Shown piece by piece: positions 46,301-58,600 of a DNA stretch of 62,000 bases (the stretch's first letter is position 1; each line of letters starts with the position of its first letter). Origin of the DNA: Zygnema cylindricum (lineage: Eukaryota > Streptophyta > Zygnematophyceae > Zygnematales > Zygnemataceae); the NCBI GenBank assembly GCA_037447655.1, contig JBBHKE010000834.1, forward strand, positions 162,501 to 224,500. Reading direction: 5' to 3'. The position numbers and the translations under genes were made by a program. A model generated the notes under the pieces. The model saw only the letters and a program-made list of their open reading frames with translations. It did no database searches and was not told the origin of the DNA.

Positions 46301-49300
46301 GTATTCTCTCGATTCCTGGGACATCATGTACATAGTGAAGCAAATCTGTCAGGGTCCAAAGCCTCCTTCCAGAACCATCCGGAGCAGAACCTCCGAGATC
46401 ACGTCCATAAGCATCGATGTTTTGACCAAGTAATGTGACTTCTTTGTACCTAACGAGGTAACAAATGGAGAAAAGTCAGTCAGAGAAACAGTTGGATCAC
46501 CTTCATTATATACACAAGACAAAAAAGCAACAGTATAAGACATTTCTTTGGACGTAAAAAAGAGACAAAGAGAAATGGCAGTTAATGATTTTTTTTTGGT
46601 ATGGTCGAGCTGCAAATCAAGCGACAATTCATTTCAAACTGGACGCTGTTCCTAATCGGGCCTCGGAGGATGGAAGTGAGTATCTTGTACTATGGAATGT
46701 TCATTGTCAGAAAATCACGCAAGACTGTCACATTCACACAAGACTGCCACGTTCCTCATATGCAGAAAACTGGGCTTTCCTGACAAGGAGCAAACCGAAA
46801 ATTTCGCCCTGATTCTTTTCGCTAACATAGAATATAATCTCTACGTAGTTATTTGTCCAATTGTACCCAGCCTCCCCAAATAATAGTTTTTTTTTCCTGG
46901 TTTTTCTTTTTTTTACATAAAATACAAATCTCTGACATATCATTTTCTCCAATCATACCCGGCTTCTCCGAGAGATAGCATTTCTCTTCGAATTGCTTCG
47001 GCTTCCCTGGATTGCTCCACTCCCCGAGTCCCCGGAACGACACAATATGTGCATCTCTCATTGCACCCTTCACGATAAGACATCCCCCCATAAAACAGGA
47101 GAAAAGGAAAAAGAAAGGAGATGAGAAAAGGAGAAAAAAAAAAAGGAGATCAGAGAAGGAGCAAAGGATGAGGAGAAGAAACTGAAAGGAGACCAGGAAA
47201 GGAAGAGAAAAGGGAAACTGAAAAAAGGAAAAGGAAAGGAGATGCGAAGGAGAAACACAAAGGAGAGCAGGAAAAGGAAAAGCCTTAATGACAGCGCAGA
47301 AGGTTCAGTTCCCCAATGAGATATCCGCCCATCAAACAGGAGAAAAGGAGAACAGAAAAAGGAAAAAGGCGAGCGGCAAGGAGAAGAAAAGGAGAAATGG
47401 AGAGCAGATCAGGAAAAGGAGGAAAAACGTATGACAACTCAGAAGGATCAATTGCCTTATGATGTGTACATTTGACGAGCTGCATGTGATGAGTCGTTTC
47501 GATCTCTTCTTTCGAATATTTCAAATGCATCTGTTAATCTCTCCTCTGATACAATCCAATTGCATCTGTTCACCTCTCTTGTGAAATATTTTGACTGCGT
47601 CTATTAATCTTTCCCCCAAAACGTTTCACTCTTCTAAAATAGCTCAACTGCATCTGTTTGGCTTTCTTCTAAAATATTTCGACCGCATCCATTGCTACTT
47701 TCTCTAAATATTTGAGCTGCACCTGTTGCATCTCTTGAATGCTGTCTCAAATATTTCAAAACTGCATCTGTTGATCTCTACTGTAAACATCTGAACTAAA
47801 TCTGTTGTATCTGCTATATTTGTTGATCTTTCTTCCAGAATATTTGAGCTGCATCTGTTAATCTCCCCTCTACATAATTAAATTGCATTTGTTTCATCTG
47901 ATGTCTTCTTCTCTGAAATATTTCAACTGCATCTATTAATCTCTGCTCTAAATATTTTAACTGCATCGGTTGCATTTGTTGATCTCCCTCCATCGTTTTT
48001 GGATTGCATCAGTTGATCTCTCTTTTAACTACGCAAATTCACCTCTAATACATTTGCATTGCATAACAACAGAAACAAGATCAGCCACACATGTGTACAC
48101 ACGAGTATGACCTGCATGAGAGCTCACCATAAATAACGTTCACCCAGGCTGTCACCTTAGAATCCCTATTATGGCCCAGCTCCATACACCCCTCAAATGG
48201 ATCAGTTTAACCTTTAGTATAACCACTAAAGGTGTGTCAAATGACACTTGCAATTAAGAACCCAACAAAACAATTTCAGCCAGAAGAAATCTGCATCCAC
48301 ATGAAGGATTCCCAAGCAGAATTATTTTGCAAAACCTTCACTCAACTTGAAAAAAAGATTTCATCCCCACTTTAACCATTTCAGCAGCAAAATTAAAACT
48401 GTAGTTTTTTTTCTGTTATATATCTGGCTCTACAGAAACATAGTAAACTGCAAATTGTCTCACCTCCGAGGCTTTGAAATGTCTTCCTCAATGTGGATGG
48501 GCTCTATGGCACAAACTTGACTACCCAAATCCACCTGAAAAACACATCCTTGAAAAACACTCAGCATTTTTTCACTATCTGGCTCTATAACAGAAGTCAC
48601 CCTTTCAGAAACTGCCTCGCCCAAATATGATTTAAAAAAACTAAGGAACATTCGCGAATGGCATTCAAGTAGATCAGACTTTAGAACAATAGACTCTTTG
48701 TGAAGGCCATTACCTACCATTTTTCTCGGTTAAAAAGGAGAAAACAAAGCTTGGGTATTGGGGATAAGTGGGTTACGTCGTCGGAGTTTGAAAACGATAC
48801 ATGAAATGCAACGAAAATTGTTTCATTTATGTGAAATTTGATCATATGTGACTAATCTCCGATTATAGAACTATTTCCCAATCTTCTGCAACAATTCCAG
48901 ATCAAACTTGAGCTACATCATATCCAACATCTCTTTCGCAGCGCTTATTTCATAAGTTTCTACTCAGATGGACTATTTCCGAGATTCATGAGGCAGCCTC
49001 CACAGTCTTTTGATGAACGGATTGGGAACTAAAAGCAGCACAAAAAGACAGTCCACCTACGACAGTCACAGACATCCTGTTCTTACGAAGAAAAACTGGT
49101 GCTCCCAATGAAGGCTCTCCCTCAATGTATACTACAAATATCAAACACCGCTGAACTGGCCTTTCTAAATTCAACCTCAACCAGCAACCTTAGTAAAACT
49201 GTTACTGGTCTCATAATCCATGTACGAGATGATTTGACCGCATTGGCGTAAATAACACTCCTTTACAAATAAGAATTTAGGTGCACACTGCTTCATTTTA

Positions 49301-51940
49301 AAACTTCTTCGAGCCAGAAGACAGCCTCAATTTTAGAAATTTAACCAGATAAAAAGTCAATGAAATCACCATCACAATCACAATCCTGAGACCATGCGAT
49401 TTCATCTCAGATTGCCCTGCGGCCACCTGATAGATTAAACGTTTACCGAGACTTTAAATGTGCATAAAGAACTGGACACGCTTTATATATTTTCCCTGTC
49501 CTATATGCATATTAAACTCCAAAAATTCATTAAGGACTAGTATAGCACAGAGAAACCAAATATAGTGTTTCCAATTGTTTTCGCAAATTGGGAATCATGT
49601 TTTAGACCATCTACCTGTTCTAATAATTCCTGCAGTCGATTGGCATGTTGGGGTCCCATCACAAGATCGACTTCCGGCACACGCCTTAACAAAGTTTCTC
49701 CTTCTTGCTGAGCCACACATCCTGCTACTATAATTTTTAGGTTAGGGTCACGTCGTTTTCGTGCCCTCTGCCTTCCCAAAGCCGAATACACCTGCCAAGA
49801 AAAGTACAGAACTCCACAATGAATCAACGATACCAATATCCATCTTCTTTACCCTCCAAACATAAAAGCTATGCACAATTCAATGGAACAATCCAATTAC
49901 AGCGCTTGTAGGCATGATACATGGGAAAGGTTAACTTAAGTTACTTTCAAAGCGATGGTTGTTTATGCATAATGTATGCCCCTAATTCAGAAAATATCAA
50001 TCCACAACTTGCATTTCCAAAAAATGTTTTCATGACAATAATTTTAGGAAAACACTAAGCTGCATGCCAGAACCACAAGAGAGAGCAGATAACCCAAGAA
50101 CCAATAAGAAACTCCAGTGAGCAATGGCCAATAGACATCCTCAACCAAATTGTGAAAACCATGCCCGTAAGCACGCCCCTCTATCATATCCAATGGACGT
50201 CTGGAAGAAAAATGCCTAAGGCTAAGAATTCATGTCCCTTGATACTCCTAAGCAGAGAGCCACGATCCAATTCTAATATGCCAACAGGCTGTTAAAACAG
50301 CGCTAAAGCAAGCAATAATTAAAATCAAACTATAATGCCTATTGCTATTAGCGCTAATAACACTAGTTTGGTCACGGTTTTTTGAACAAAAATCACAAAA
50401 TAGTGTAAACAACAGTATGTAAGGGAGTGGACTACGATCAGCCACGTCTCCCTACAGTAAATTAGCATTACACATTCTAATTCCGCATTTATAAATAATT
50501 CTTTTACAATAATAGAGATGGGTAGTATAACAGTAGGTTAGCATAAAGTCAGCATAAACCGAGCAAATAAAGCAGAGGTCTAAATATCACGAGGATACTA
50601 ACTGTTGAAATCATATAAGGCCCAAAATGTAGGCTTTGAGGCACAATTTGCTCGCAAATTTGTTCCTAAGCAATCTTCAAAATATGAAAGGTTATATATA
50701 AAAACCTGCACTAAACCCTGGGTTTCATGAATTAACCTCACAGAATAAAAAGTGAAACTAAATTCCTCTGTATAATCAAAATCCAGATTTTACAAAATTT
50801 TGATATCTAAGACAAGGTCCATGTGACTGATAACCTCCTATTCTCCACCAAAAAAACAGGTCATTAATAAAACCAATACATGGCTTCCATCAAAAACCTG
50901 CTTACCAGAGTTGCCAACCAAGCTCATATTATTGCCGGGTAAGAGTTGTTCCTTCAGTAACCGAGTAAAAGGAATTCACTACATAAAAGGAATTTCCTTG
51001 ATCAAAGACTTTACTTAATAAAAAGAATTTACAACAGAATTTCTCACCTTCTGCTCTGAGCGGTCTCGAATGCTACAAGTGTTGTAGACGAGAACATCCG
51101 CCTTATTGGCATCTTCAGAATGAGAATAGCCCAATGTTTCTAAAATTCCCGCCATTCGCTCGGAATCTGCCATATTCATCTGTAAACAAAAAAAAAAATC
51201 ACAAAAACCTGGAATTTAGCAAAGCCATTTCATTCAATCCATGGTTTGAGGATAGATTCTCTTTGGGCAATTTGAATACATCGCATTAAATTTTGATTGC
51301 ACAAAAAACAATCATAACTTTACGTCAATTTTCAACTTTTTTTTGCAGTGAGAACCAGAACCCTAACCAGAACCCGAAAAGTGGACAGAACTTGGCAGAT
51401 GCCTTCAAATAACGAATAATACTAAGGAGAAATGAAAGAGGTTGACACCTGGCATCCGAATGTATGGACATGATAGAGTTTTCCATTTTTTTCGCTAGAA
51501 GACAAATGCTTTGGCCGATTCAAAATAACGCCTTCTGGACCACAAAAATCGGCGGCTGAAACTGCATCTTCACTTGCGACAGTGACACTTGCACTGATAA
51601 CACCACTTGCAAAACTCTTTTTTTTCCAACTTTTATTAACATTTTCATTTACCAAAAATAGGTTTCCTTTAGAGTACAAATAATTCCGGCCAGAAATCGA
51701 ATCCAAACTGGAAAATGACGCTCGAAATGACTTAAATTGGAAGTTAGTAAGAGAACCAGCGGATACATTTGAAGCCTGTGAAAGCACTTTTTGTGAAAAT
51801 GTACGTAAAAGCGGATCTTTTTGATCGATTTTAGGGCTGGACAAAAGAGCGACAGGTGGCATAACATACGAGACGGCCGCCATGGTTGTCGAACGGTGCA
51901 ATAGAGAGGAAGCTGTCATGTCAAATAGATAGTTTCTCAA
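40344..51940 (-). CDS. miaB: Plastid-type MiaB: tRNA-2-methylthio-N6-isopentenyladenosine synthase, 14 exons, 597 aa
   Basis: Radical-SAM enzyme that adds a methylthio group to isopentenyl-A37 of tRNAs. The sequence is closest in style to cyanobacterial MiaB, so action in the plastid is inferred. Exons (minus): 51940-51449, 51179-51048, 49791-49615, 48534-48464, 48165-48128, 47067-46959, 46449-46284, 45764-45660, 45358-45250, 44786-44742, 44171-44095, 43341-43298, 42834-42732, 40469-40344. All phases agree and total 1794 nt. Residues 1 to about 140 are Ser-rich with few acids, a likely transit peptide. UPF0004 domain cysteines: C163 (HTFGCQ), C199 (NTCS), C233 (AGCVAQ). Radical-SAM CxxxCxxC: C305, C309, C312 (GCNERCTYC). 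TRAM tRNA-binding domain: about 530-597, ending LSGELV. No domain is missing. Introns are GT-AG except intron 11, which starts GC. ATGs at residues 8 and 20 are alternative starts. Confidence 0.95.
40540..41060. repeat. GTACG-dense repeat DNA in intron 13 of the miaB-like gene
   Basis: CGTAC/GTACG occurs many times in about 500 bp (for example 40715-40735 and 40858-40995), far more than in the exon-bearing DNA around it. Non-coding. It leads directly into the 50-bp minisatellite. Confidence 0.6.
41089..41252. repeat. 50-bp GC-rich minisatellite (left part), intron 13
   Basis: Units start at 41089, 41139, 41189 and 41243 with GGCAACGTTACGTTGTGCCA then GCGGTACGGCGGTCTGTACC. The last unit is cut by the MITE at 41253 and resumes at 41822. 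Confidence 0.85.
41253..41821. mobile_element. TA-target MITE inserted in a minisatellite, intron 13 of the miaB-like gene
   Basis: Termini CACCGCGAATCGTTATTAGTG and CACTAATAACGATTCGCGGTG are inverted repeats. TA lies at 41251-41252 and 41822-41823. The flanks GGCAACGT-TA and TA-CATTGTGCCAGCGG together rebuild one minisatellite unit, giving a read-out of the empty site with a single TA. 569 bp, non-coding. Confidence 0.92.
41822..42400. repeat. GC-rich minisatellite (right part), intron 13
   Basis: Continues the array with degenerate units, then changes to shorter units of about 25-35 bp built on GGCGGCAGCGTAGAATTATG (41940-42310). A GGTACGGCGGTCTGTACCGC unit recurs at 42315. Confidence 0.8.
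47085..47460. repeat. Purine-rich AGGAGAAAAGG tract, intron 5 of the miaB-like gene
   Basis: Plus strand is almost pure purine. Two copies of CCCATMAAACAGGAGAAAAG (47089 and 47329) mark a local duplication of about 240 bp beginning close to exon 6. Confidence 0.75.
47480..48060. repeat. Degenerate minisatellite, intron 5 of the miaB-like gene
   Basis: At least a dozen imperfect units containing GCATCTGTTGATCTCTC and AAATATTTCAACT, about 40-50 bp apart. It lies between exon 5 (38 bp) and exon 6. Non-coding. Confidence 0.75.
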
Positions 51941-52152
51941 AGAGGATGGTCAATAGCTTGGATAGGATATTTTCTAGTGCCTAGACGCAATTTAGTGTTG
52001 ATGCTAAATACTCATATATATGATATATCAAACGGTGCAATAAGTAGATGGAGATCGTCCACGCATGTTATTTTAGGAATAGGACCACAATATGGGTAAC
52101 ATACCATACAACCGTGTATCGCTATTAGTGTTAATAACTTTTTCGCCACTTA
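51941..52152. promoter_or_regulatory. Upstream flank of the miaB-like gene with a MITE terminus
   Basis: About 210 bp between the gene start and the Harbinger-like MITE. It contains TATATATGATATATC (about 52013-52027), a possible TATA region on the minus strand, and a family-like MITE left end AACCGTGTATCGCTATTAG at 52110. No mapped transcription start; inference only. Confidence 0.35.
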
Positions 52153-53100
52153 GGGGGTGTCCCCATGTAATCGGTACTTTGATAAAGTATTTTGGCCTGT
52201 AGTGGAGATTATCCGTACTACTTTGAAGAGCGTCCCAATGTGCGAAAATGAAATCGGAACTTTGACATGTGACGGTTGTAGACGTAGGTACAAATTGTGA
52301 CGATTGAAGGCGACTACGAAACTTCCGACGATTGGTGACGCCAACAAAAACAGCGACAGTGGTAGACGTTTAGATTTTTGTGAAATTGTAGACGTTTAGG
52401 GTTTGGTGACATTGTGACGTCACACTCTTGTGACAACGTCGACGTCGCGGATTCAAGTTCTTTCCGCCATGGTTTTCCGAGTTCGTTTTTTCTATTTTTC
52501 TCACTCGACCTGTCATTAAAAAAAACCCTAAAAATTGTCAGAATAAATATTTTTAAAATATCTTTCATTTTATACCAATATTGTCGTGTCTCATTTTAAA
52601 AAGTGTGAGATACAATCGATGGTATGAGAGGGAGAGAGGAGAGGCGACGACGGCGAAATTTTTTGCAAAGGACCCATGATTGAAAGTGGAGGTCCGAGAC
52701 CCCTGGAATTTTTTTTCCGTACATAGCGCGTGACGGGCACGGAGAAAAATAGCGAGGACTCTCCTTCGTCCTAAAATTTTATAAATCGTGTGGCGCGTGC
52801 GTGGGTCGCTTTTCATTCGCTGTTTTGGCGGTACTTGATCCAAAATCACCCCCTCGGGGTGATTTTGGAAGACGAATTTTTTTGGGCTGGATTCTCTTGC
52901 CCGGGGGTCGAAAATGGGAAAACGCCAAAATGCATTCACATGAAGACAAACACGCCGTACATTCAAAAGTATGAATTGACGTTCACTCTACTTTGGTAAA
53001 AATGACTTTTTCGTACGGCTAAAGTTTTTGTCAAACTTCCCTGAATTTTAGGGCAAAAAGACAGAGAAAAGTAGATACTTTAAAACATGGGGACACCCCC
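52153..53100. mobile_element. PIF/Harbinger-like MITE (948 bp)
   Basis: Termini GGGGGTGTCCCCATG and CATGGGGACACCCCC are perfect inverted repeats flanked by TTA (52150-52152, 53101-53103). A TTA duplication with G-rich ends is the Harbinger/Tourist signature. Interior inverted segments (ATCACCCCCTCGGGGTGAT at 52845) form a strong hairpin. The small open frames are not protein-like. Confidence 0.9.
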
Positions 53101-53252
53101 TTAAAACATCTTTTCTACTACACAAAAAGTCGGATTGCGGATCTGGTTGTTGCTATTGAAAGGTAAGATTCCCAGCTTCCGATTGGCGGTCGCAAATTTG
53201 AAAACCGGACAAGTGTGTACGGAGAAAAGATGAAAAAAAAACATTAACACTA

Positions 53253-53771
53253 CACCGTGAATCGCTATTAGCGTAATGAAATAGATAGCGTAATGAAACA
53301 ATTAGCGTTATTTACGCTAATTGAGAATGTCGATTTTTTTGGAAATAATTTTTATTCTAATTTTTCGTATACTCTAATTTGTAAGCTGCTTTGTACAAAT
53401 TTTCGGTGCAGAATATCTCCACACTAAAATATGTTCATATACGAAATTGTTCAAATCGTACGCCGTCGCGTTTTTTTGACATCCGCGAATGCCGGAAAAT
53501 ATTTACGCAATTGCATGTTAGCGCGACTCCTTTACAGCGTGAATATCTTTTCTGTACTTTTCTACTTCAAAAAGTACATAAAAGTACGTCTCTGACAGAC
53601 CGTACATCACACTATTTACGATGGCACTATATTAGAGTCATGAATCCTATTTTATGGAACACCTCAAATAACGTGTAGGAACAATTAGAATGTCTAATTC
53701 TATTTGAGAATTTGCCCAAAAAAACAGGGTACCTCAATTAGCGACCAACACGCTAATAGCGATTCACGGTG
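53253..53771. mobile_element. TA-target MITE (519 bp)
   Basis: Termini CACCGTGAATCGCTATTAGCG and CGCTAATAGCGATTCACGGTG are perfect inverted repeats with TA flanks (53251-53252, 53772-53773). Its left half is closely similar to 61685-62000, including AATCGTACGCCGTCGCG. Confidence 0.93.
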
Positions 53772-53773
53772 TA

Positions 53774-55258
53774 ATAGTGAGTCACGATGTACTGCACAGT
53801 ACTGTAGGCCAAGCGTAATTGTACCGTTTGTAGGCCAAGCGTAATTGTAACGTTTGTCATATTATAGACAGTATATAGTTAAAAACGATGTTGTTCAAAT
53901 CGTGCGATTTTTTTTGTTTTTTCCGATTTCTACATATAGTTCGTGACTTTTTAAAAAATCGCAAAAAAACACGAAGTACTTTCTGTCCGGTAAACTGAAC
54001 GGAGAATTTACGGTAACGTACGGTATTTTACGGGAAATGTACGGACTTTGACGAAAAGATAGACTTTCTGTCCGAAAAACTGAAGAGAATTTTTAAGGAA
54101 AATGTTCGGAAATTACGGGAATGTTCGAAATTTTACCGGAAATGTACGGACTTCTACGAAAAAAGACGTTGCAGTGTTGCACCACTCTTTGCATTGAATA
54201 TATTTAGGAACTACATACGTATTCTTTTATTTTCATAAATGATTGTGTGCGATGAACTTTTGAAGTTAGAGAAACAAGGAGTCCGTCGTTACCTCTGCTT
54301 TCGAATTTCCACCACAAACGTATATGTGTCTTCTTTCGATGGCCCAAGTCTTTGCTCTTATAAAATAAGGTGGGGAATGGCGCTCGTGGACATTGGAATT
54401 CCATGCTAATTCGTACGCATAGAAAATTTACAAAGTTGTCATTGACGTACTGTAGTTGCATACCCGTCATATAAATGCCATGTGCCCCTTTTTTTGTAGT
54501 AGCCTTCTTCCATTTATTGAGTTAGTTTTGTTGGTAGTCTGTTGCTTAACAAGTTTTTTTAACATTATTTTCGTAGAAATGTTCACCTTTAAACTTTAGT
54601 GGTCTCTTAAAACTTCTATAAATCATTTCTTATACCATATTTGTTTACCCATGTTGAGTTATAGAAAACAAAAATATAAACCACCGTGTTGTAAAATCTG
54701 GTCGTAGAAAAGATGCACAGTTTTGAAGTGTTTACACTAAACCAAACATTTTTAAAATGCGTAGTTCATTATTTAAGCATCAGTGTTAATGAAAACGATG
54801 CGTTACCAACACATTATTGTACCTTTTTAGTTCAACTACGTGTCACACTGGCTAAAAGTATGGGCCCAATGATCAAATTATTAGTTGAGATCACTTAAAA
54901 GGACAACCAAACCTCAAGATAATTGCAAAATACTTGGATATCTGTTTTTTTATCCACTTGTATTGTTTTTTTTCTTTTTGGAAATATATATTAACTCCAA
55001 ATAGTATCTTCTCAACAATTAGTAGAAGTATGAGAGAACGGTAATCTCTTCCAAAAGGGGTTTAAAAGGATTGTCACATTTAATCATCCTTTGAATCACC
55101 TCTCGTTTTTGTAAGGCTTGCATTTTCGTTAACATGCATTGGCTAGTGATTTTTTTGCATCCATGAACATGTGACAACATTAACTTGCGTAATTGCATTT
55201 TGTTATTTAAAATGTCAGATTTATGACATCTTTGATACGGCGATCAATTATTTTCTTA
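53774..55258. other. Intergenic sequence, no gene recognised
   Basis: 53800-54170 is rich in GTACGG/ACGGTA motifs, including near-duplicated stretches (CTTTCTGTCCGGTAAACTGA at 53978 and a relative at 54066). The rest is AT-rich. Short open frames have no recognisable domain. Confidence 0.5.
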
Positions 55259-55950
55259 GGGTAGATTCCCATTAGGCTGGAAGACTATTCCATTTTGTCG
55301 GGCCAGTAACAAACCTTCGTCAATTATGATTGGCGCCACGTAGGTTAGAGTCCAAATTTTAAAAATCTTAAAGAAAATCTTCAAGCGGAAGTCAGAACAA
55401 AATATCTGTACGACCTGAGGTAGTTAATGATTCGTACGTAAAGTTTGCGGCCAGATTTTTGATTTTGAAAATGGAAATCAAAATTTCGAAACAGAATGGC
55501 AAAAAGACGCGGCAAACTTTGAAGGTCGCGGCAAACTTTGAATGTCGGTGGATGTCAGACGGAGCGTGCGAAAATGTTTTCGGCTCACTTGCATCCAACG
55601 TGGCAGGCCCATGGCCTGTACGACGTCTAGACCTGTGATCGCTTATTAAAAGCGAATATTTTTTTGCTTTTTCACGTATACCAATGGTACATGTCTAGTA
55701 TCGTACAACTCTTCTCGCGAGGAGAGTATCGTCACACTGGATGACGTGCGCGATTGCTTCGTGGATATGAAAAAGTGGAATATCCAACGGCCAAGAATTA
55801 CGCCTACATCATTGGAGCTTCCCGACAGCTTTCCAGTAACGATATTTCGTCTGACAAAAAAAAAAAAAGGGTACGGCGTGGTATGGATATGTACGAAAAC
55901 GTACGGCGTCGAGTAACAAACCACACTTTTGGTCTAATGGAATTCTACCC
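55259..55950. mobile_element. PIF/Harbinger-like MITE (692 bp)
   Basis: Left end GGGTAGATTCCCATTAGGC and right end inverse (CTAATGGAATTCTACCC) match with a few changes. TTA lies on both sides (55256-55258, 55951-55953). The interior shares ordered segments with 16440-17350. Non-coding. Confidence 0.8.
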
Positions 55951-55953
55951 TTA

Positions 55954-56727
55954 TACTTTGCTATGGCTTTGACTTATTTTTTTTGAAAACACACATGATA
56001 GAGACACAAGAGAAGCTCACATAGGTGTATGAAAACACCTCAGTTTTTTGTATGAACATAAAACTCGTCCAGATCAACTTAAGAAATACTTCATCCTCTC
56101 AAAAACAGTAACAGCAACAATCAATGTGTAACATCCTTCTCTACCATTTTGTTTCGAATTGTTATGATCCCGGCCAATCAAATCCTTTTCAATTTCAATT
56201 GACGTAACATCACATTTGTTTCAACACCTCACATTCATCTGAGATTGAAACACAGCGCACGACGCTGCAACAAGTTGCCTTTTCTACAATTAGTTTCACT
56301 TGTAGTTTAAACGAAATAAAAACACAGTCGCGAATTTGAAAAAACGTTTAAACGTACTCATGTTTTTTTACACTACAGTACTCACTAAACCCTCTAGATT
56401 TTGACGGCACAATTCATATTCACATTCTGCACACTCTTAGACTAAATTACTAACTCAACTGACACTATGTACACTGGATACGACACGCCAGACTCACAAT
56501 ACGCTTCCCATATACGCTTCACATTTCATTCGCACTTTTGCGCACACTAAACACAAGTTACGTCACACTCACGTTACACTTCATTTATACACTTTCGTTT
56601 GTTTACACTATTTAAGTACATACATCATATTCGCCATTCACTTCACATATACGCTTCGCATACACTTCTCATTTCACTTCTCTCTCCCTCTCACTCTCTT
56701 CACCATGCCCTACCTACAACGCACTCA
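55954..56727. other. AT- and CA-rich intergenic sequence
   Basis: No coding similarity. From about 56460 CACAC/TACAC-rich sequence grades into the 11-bp minisatellite. Confidence 0.5.
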
Positions 56728-57353
56728 CACATTTCATACACATTAACACATTCCATACACATTCCATACACATTCCATACGCATTTCATACACATTTCAT
56801 ACACATTTCATACACATTCCATACACATTTCATACTCATTTCATACACATTTCATACACATTCCATACACATTTCATACACATTCCATACACATTCCATA
56901 CACATTCCATACACATTCCATACACATTTCATACACATTCCATACACATTCCATACACATTCCATACACATTCCATACACATTTCATACACATTCCATAC
57001 ACATTCCATACACATTTCATACACATTCCATACACATTCCATACACATTCCATACACATTCCATACACATTCCATACACATTCCATACACATTCCATACA
57101 CATTTCATACACATTCCATACACATTCCATACACATTTCATACTCATTTCATACACATTTCATACACATTCCATACACATTTCATACACATTTCATACAC
57201 ATTCCATACACATTCCATACACATTCCATACACATTCCATACACATTTCATACACATTTCATACACATTCCATACACATTCCATACACATTCCATACACA
57301 TTCCATACACATTTCATACACATTCCATACACATTCCATACACATTCCATACA
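56728..57353. repeat. 11-bp minisatellite, about 57 units
   Basis: Units ACATTCCATAC and ACATTTCATAC alternate irregularly. Because 33 bp is a whole number of codons, the plus strand is open as a His/Thr/Ile repeat (56599-57462) and the minus strand as a Met/Cys/Val/Trp repeat, but neither has gene-like flanks. A rare variant unit (CATACTCATTTC) occurs at 56831 and 57139, 308 bp or 28 units apart. Confidence 0.95.
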
Positions 57354-58600
57354 TATCTTTAGCGCTCGTCACGAGGGAATCCACAAAAATATCCTCCATG
57401 GCTCACCTCTACAGCCAATTTCAGCGATTATGCTTGCAAAAGGTTTTTTTTTTTTTTTATGATGGTATTTCTTCAATCTGTCCTATTACCACCCTGGAAC
57501 CCTAAAAAAAAACCTATGATGTGGTACGGACGGCCAAGCCCTGTTTACTCTGCTCTAACCATTACATGTGATCCACACTATTTGTGAACAAATTTCAACG
57601 GGTGAGCTCCAATGCCAATGTCTAAGGGTTTTTACTTTTCAGGTATCAACAAGAATTAGTGTGGACTACTCTTAGATTACAAATCCAGAATTAATAATGT
57701 GGAATACATCGAATTAGAGAGAGTTAAAAAAGCCCCAAAAAAAAACCAAATTAAGGCCCAAGAAAATACCATAAACGGGGACTCTGAAAGGGCATTTCCC
57801 ACCAATTTTGACAATATGAAATGCAAAAAAGCAAGAAAAATAAAGCAAAGGAAAACTGAGAATATCCCAGAAAAACACAAAAACAAAAGGAAAACCGACA
57901 AATGAACAGAAAGGATCCCTATTTAAAAAATAAATAAAAAACATCGAACATCAAATGTCAGCTTATTACCTTAAAATTTACGACATTTCACATATAGATG
58001 AAAAAATAAAAAATAAAATAAAAAATATATATATCAAAAGAGCATCGAATTTCAACCAGAGCGACTCACGACTAGAAAAGCAAGAAAAATAAAAGGATTA
58101 TGAGAAGTGAGAAACACACTAATTTTTACAAAAAATCACAAATTAAATGTAAAAAAAAAAAAATTACATAAAAAAAGGTGAAGAAAACTACGTTTCTACA
58201 CGCGAACAATACAATGCCTTCAACATTGATTTTCCACCAACTCATTGACAACTAATTCTAAAAATAACTAAACAAAAATTTGCCACTTTGAATCCGTACA
58301 GCTTGTACGATCTCCTTTCAAGAAGTCCACCTAACATCCGTACAGCTGTCACACCTCATTATTCTATCTTTACCGCCTCCCTCTCACCCTTCCCCCCCTT
58401 CTCCACCCTACCGCTTCCCATCCTCTCTCTCTCTCCCTCTCTCTCTGTACAAATATTACAAAAAGGAAAATTTCCTGGGATCCCAAAACCCCAAAGAATC
58501 ATAAAACCCTAATTTTCCACATAACTTTTTAAAACATAAATTTTCATAAACCATCTTCAATTAAAGAAACAAAAAAAAAAAAATTAACCAAAAAAAAGCG
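57354..58600. other. AT-rich intergenic sequence downstream of the LxLxL-motif gene
   Basis: No coding match. It includes a CT-rich stretch (58375-58445) and A/T runs. The part close to 58600 is probably the 3' UTR of the minus-strand gene. Confidence 0.5.

Noticed and set aside
52565-52966. 133-codon minus-strand frame
   Set aside because: It lies wholly inside a Harbinger-like MITE and crosses its internal hairpin; no similarity recognised.
56599-57462. Long plus-strand open frame (His/Thr/Ile/Phe repeats)
   Set aside because: It is produced by the 11-bp minisatellite, whose opposite strand is equally open. No domain, no start context, and the flanks are not coding.
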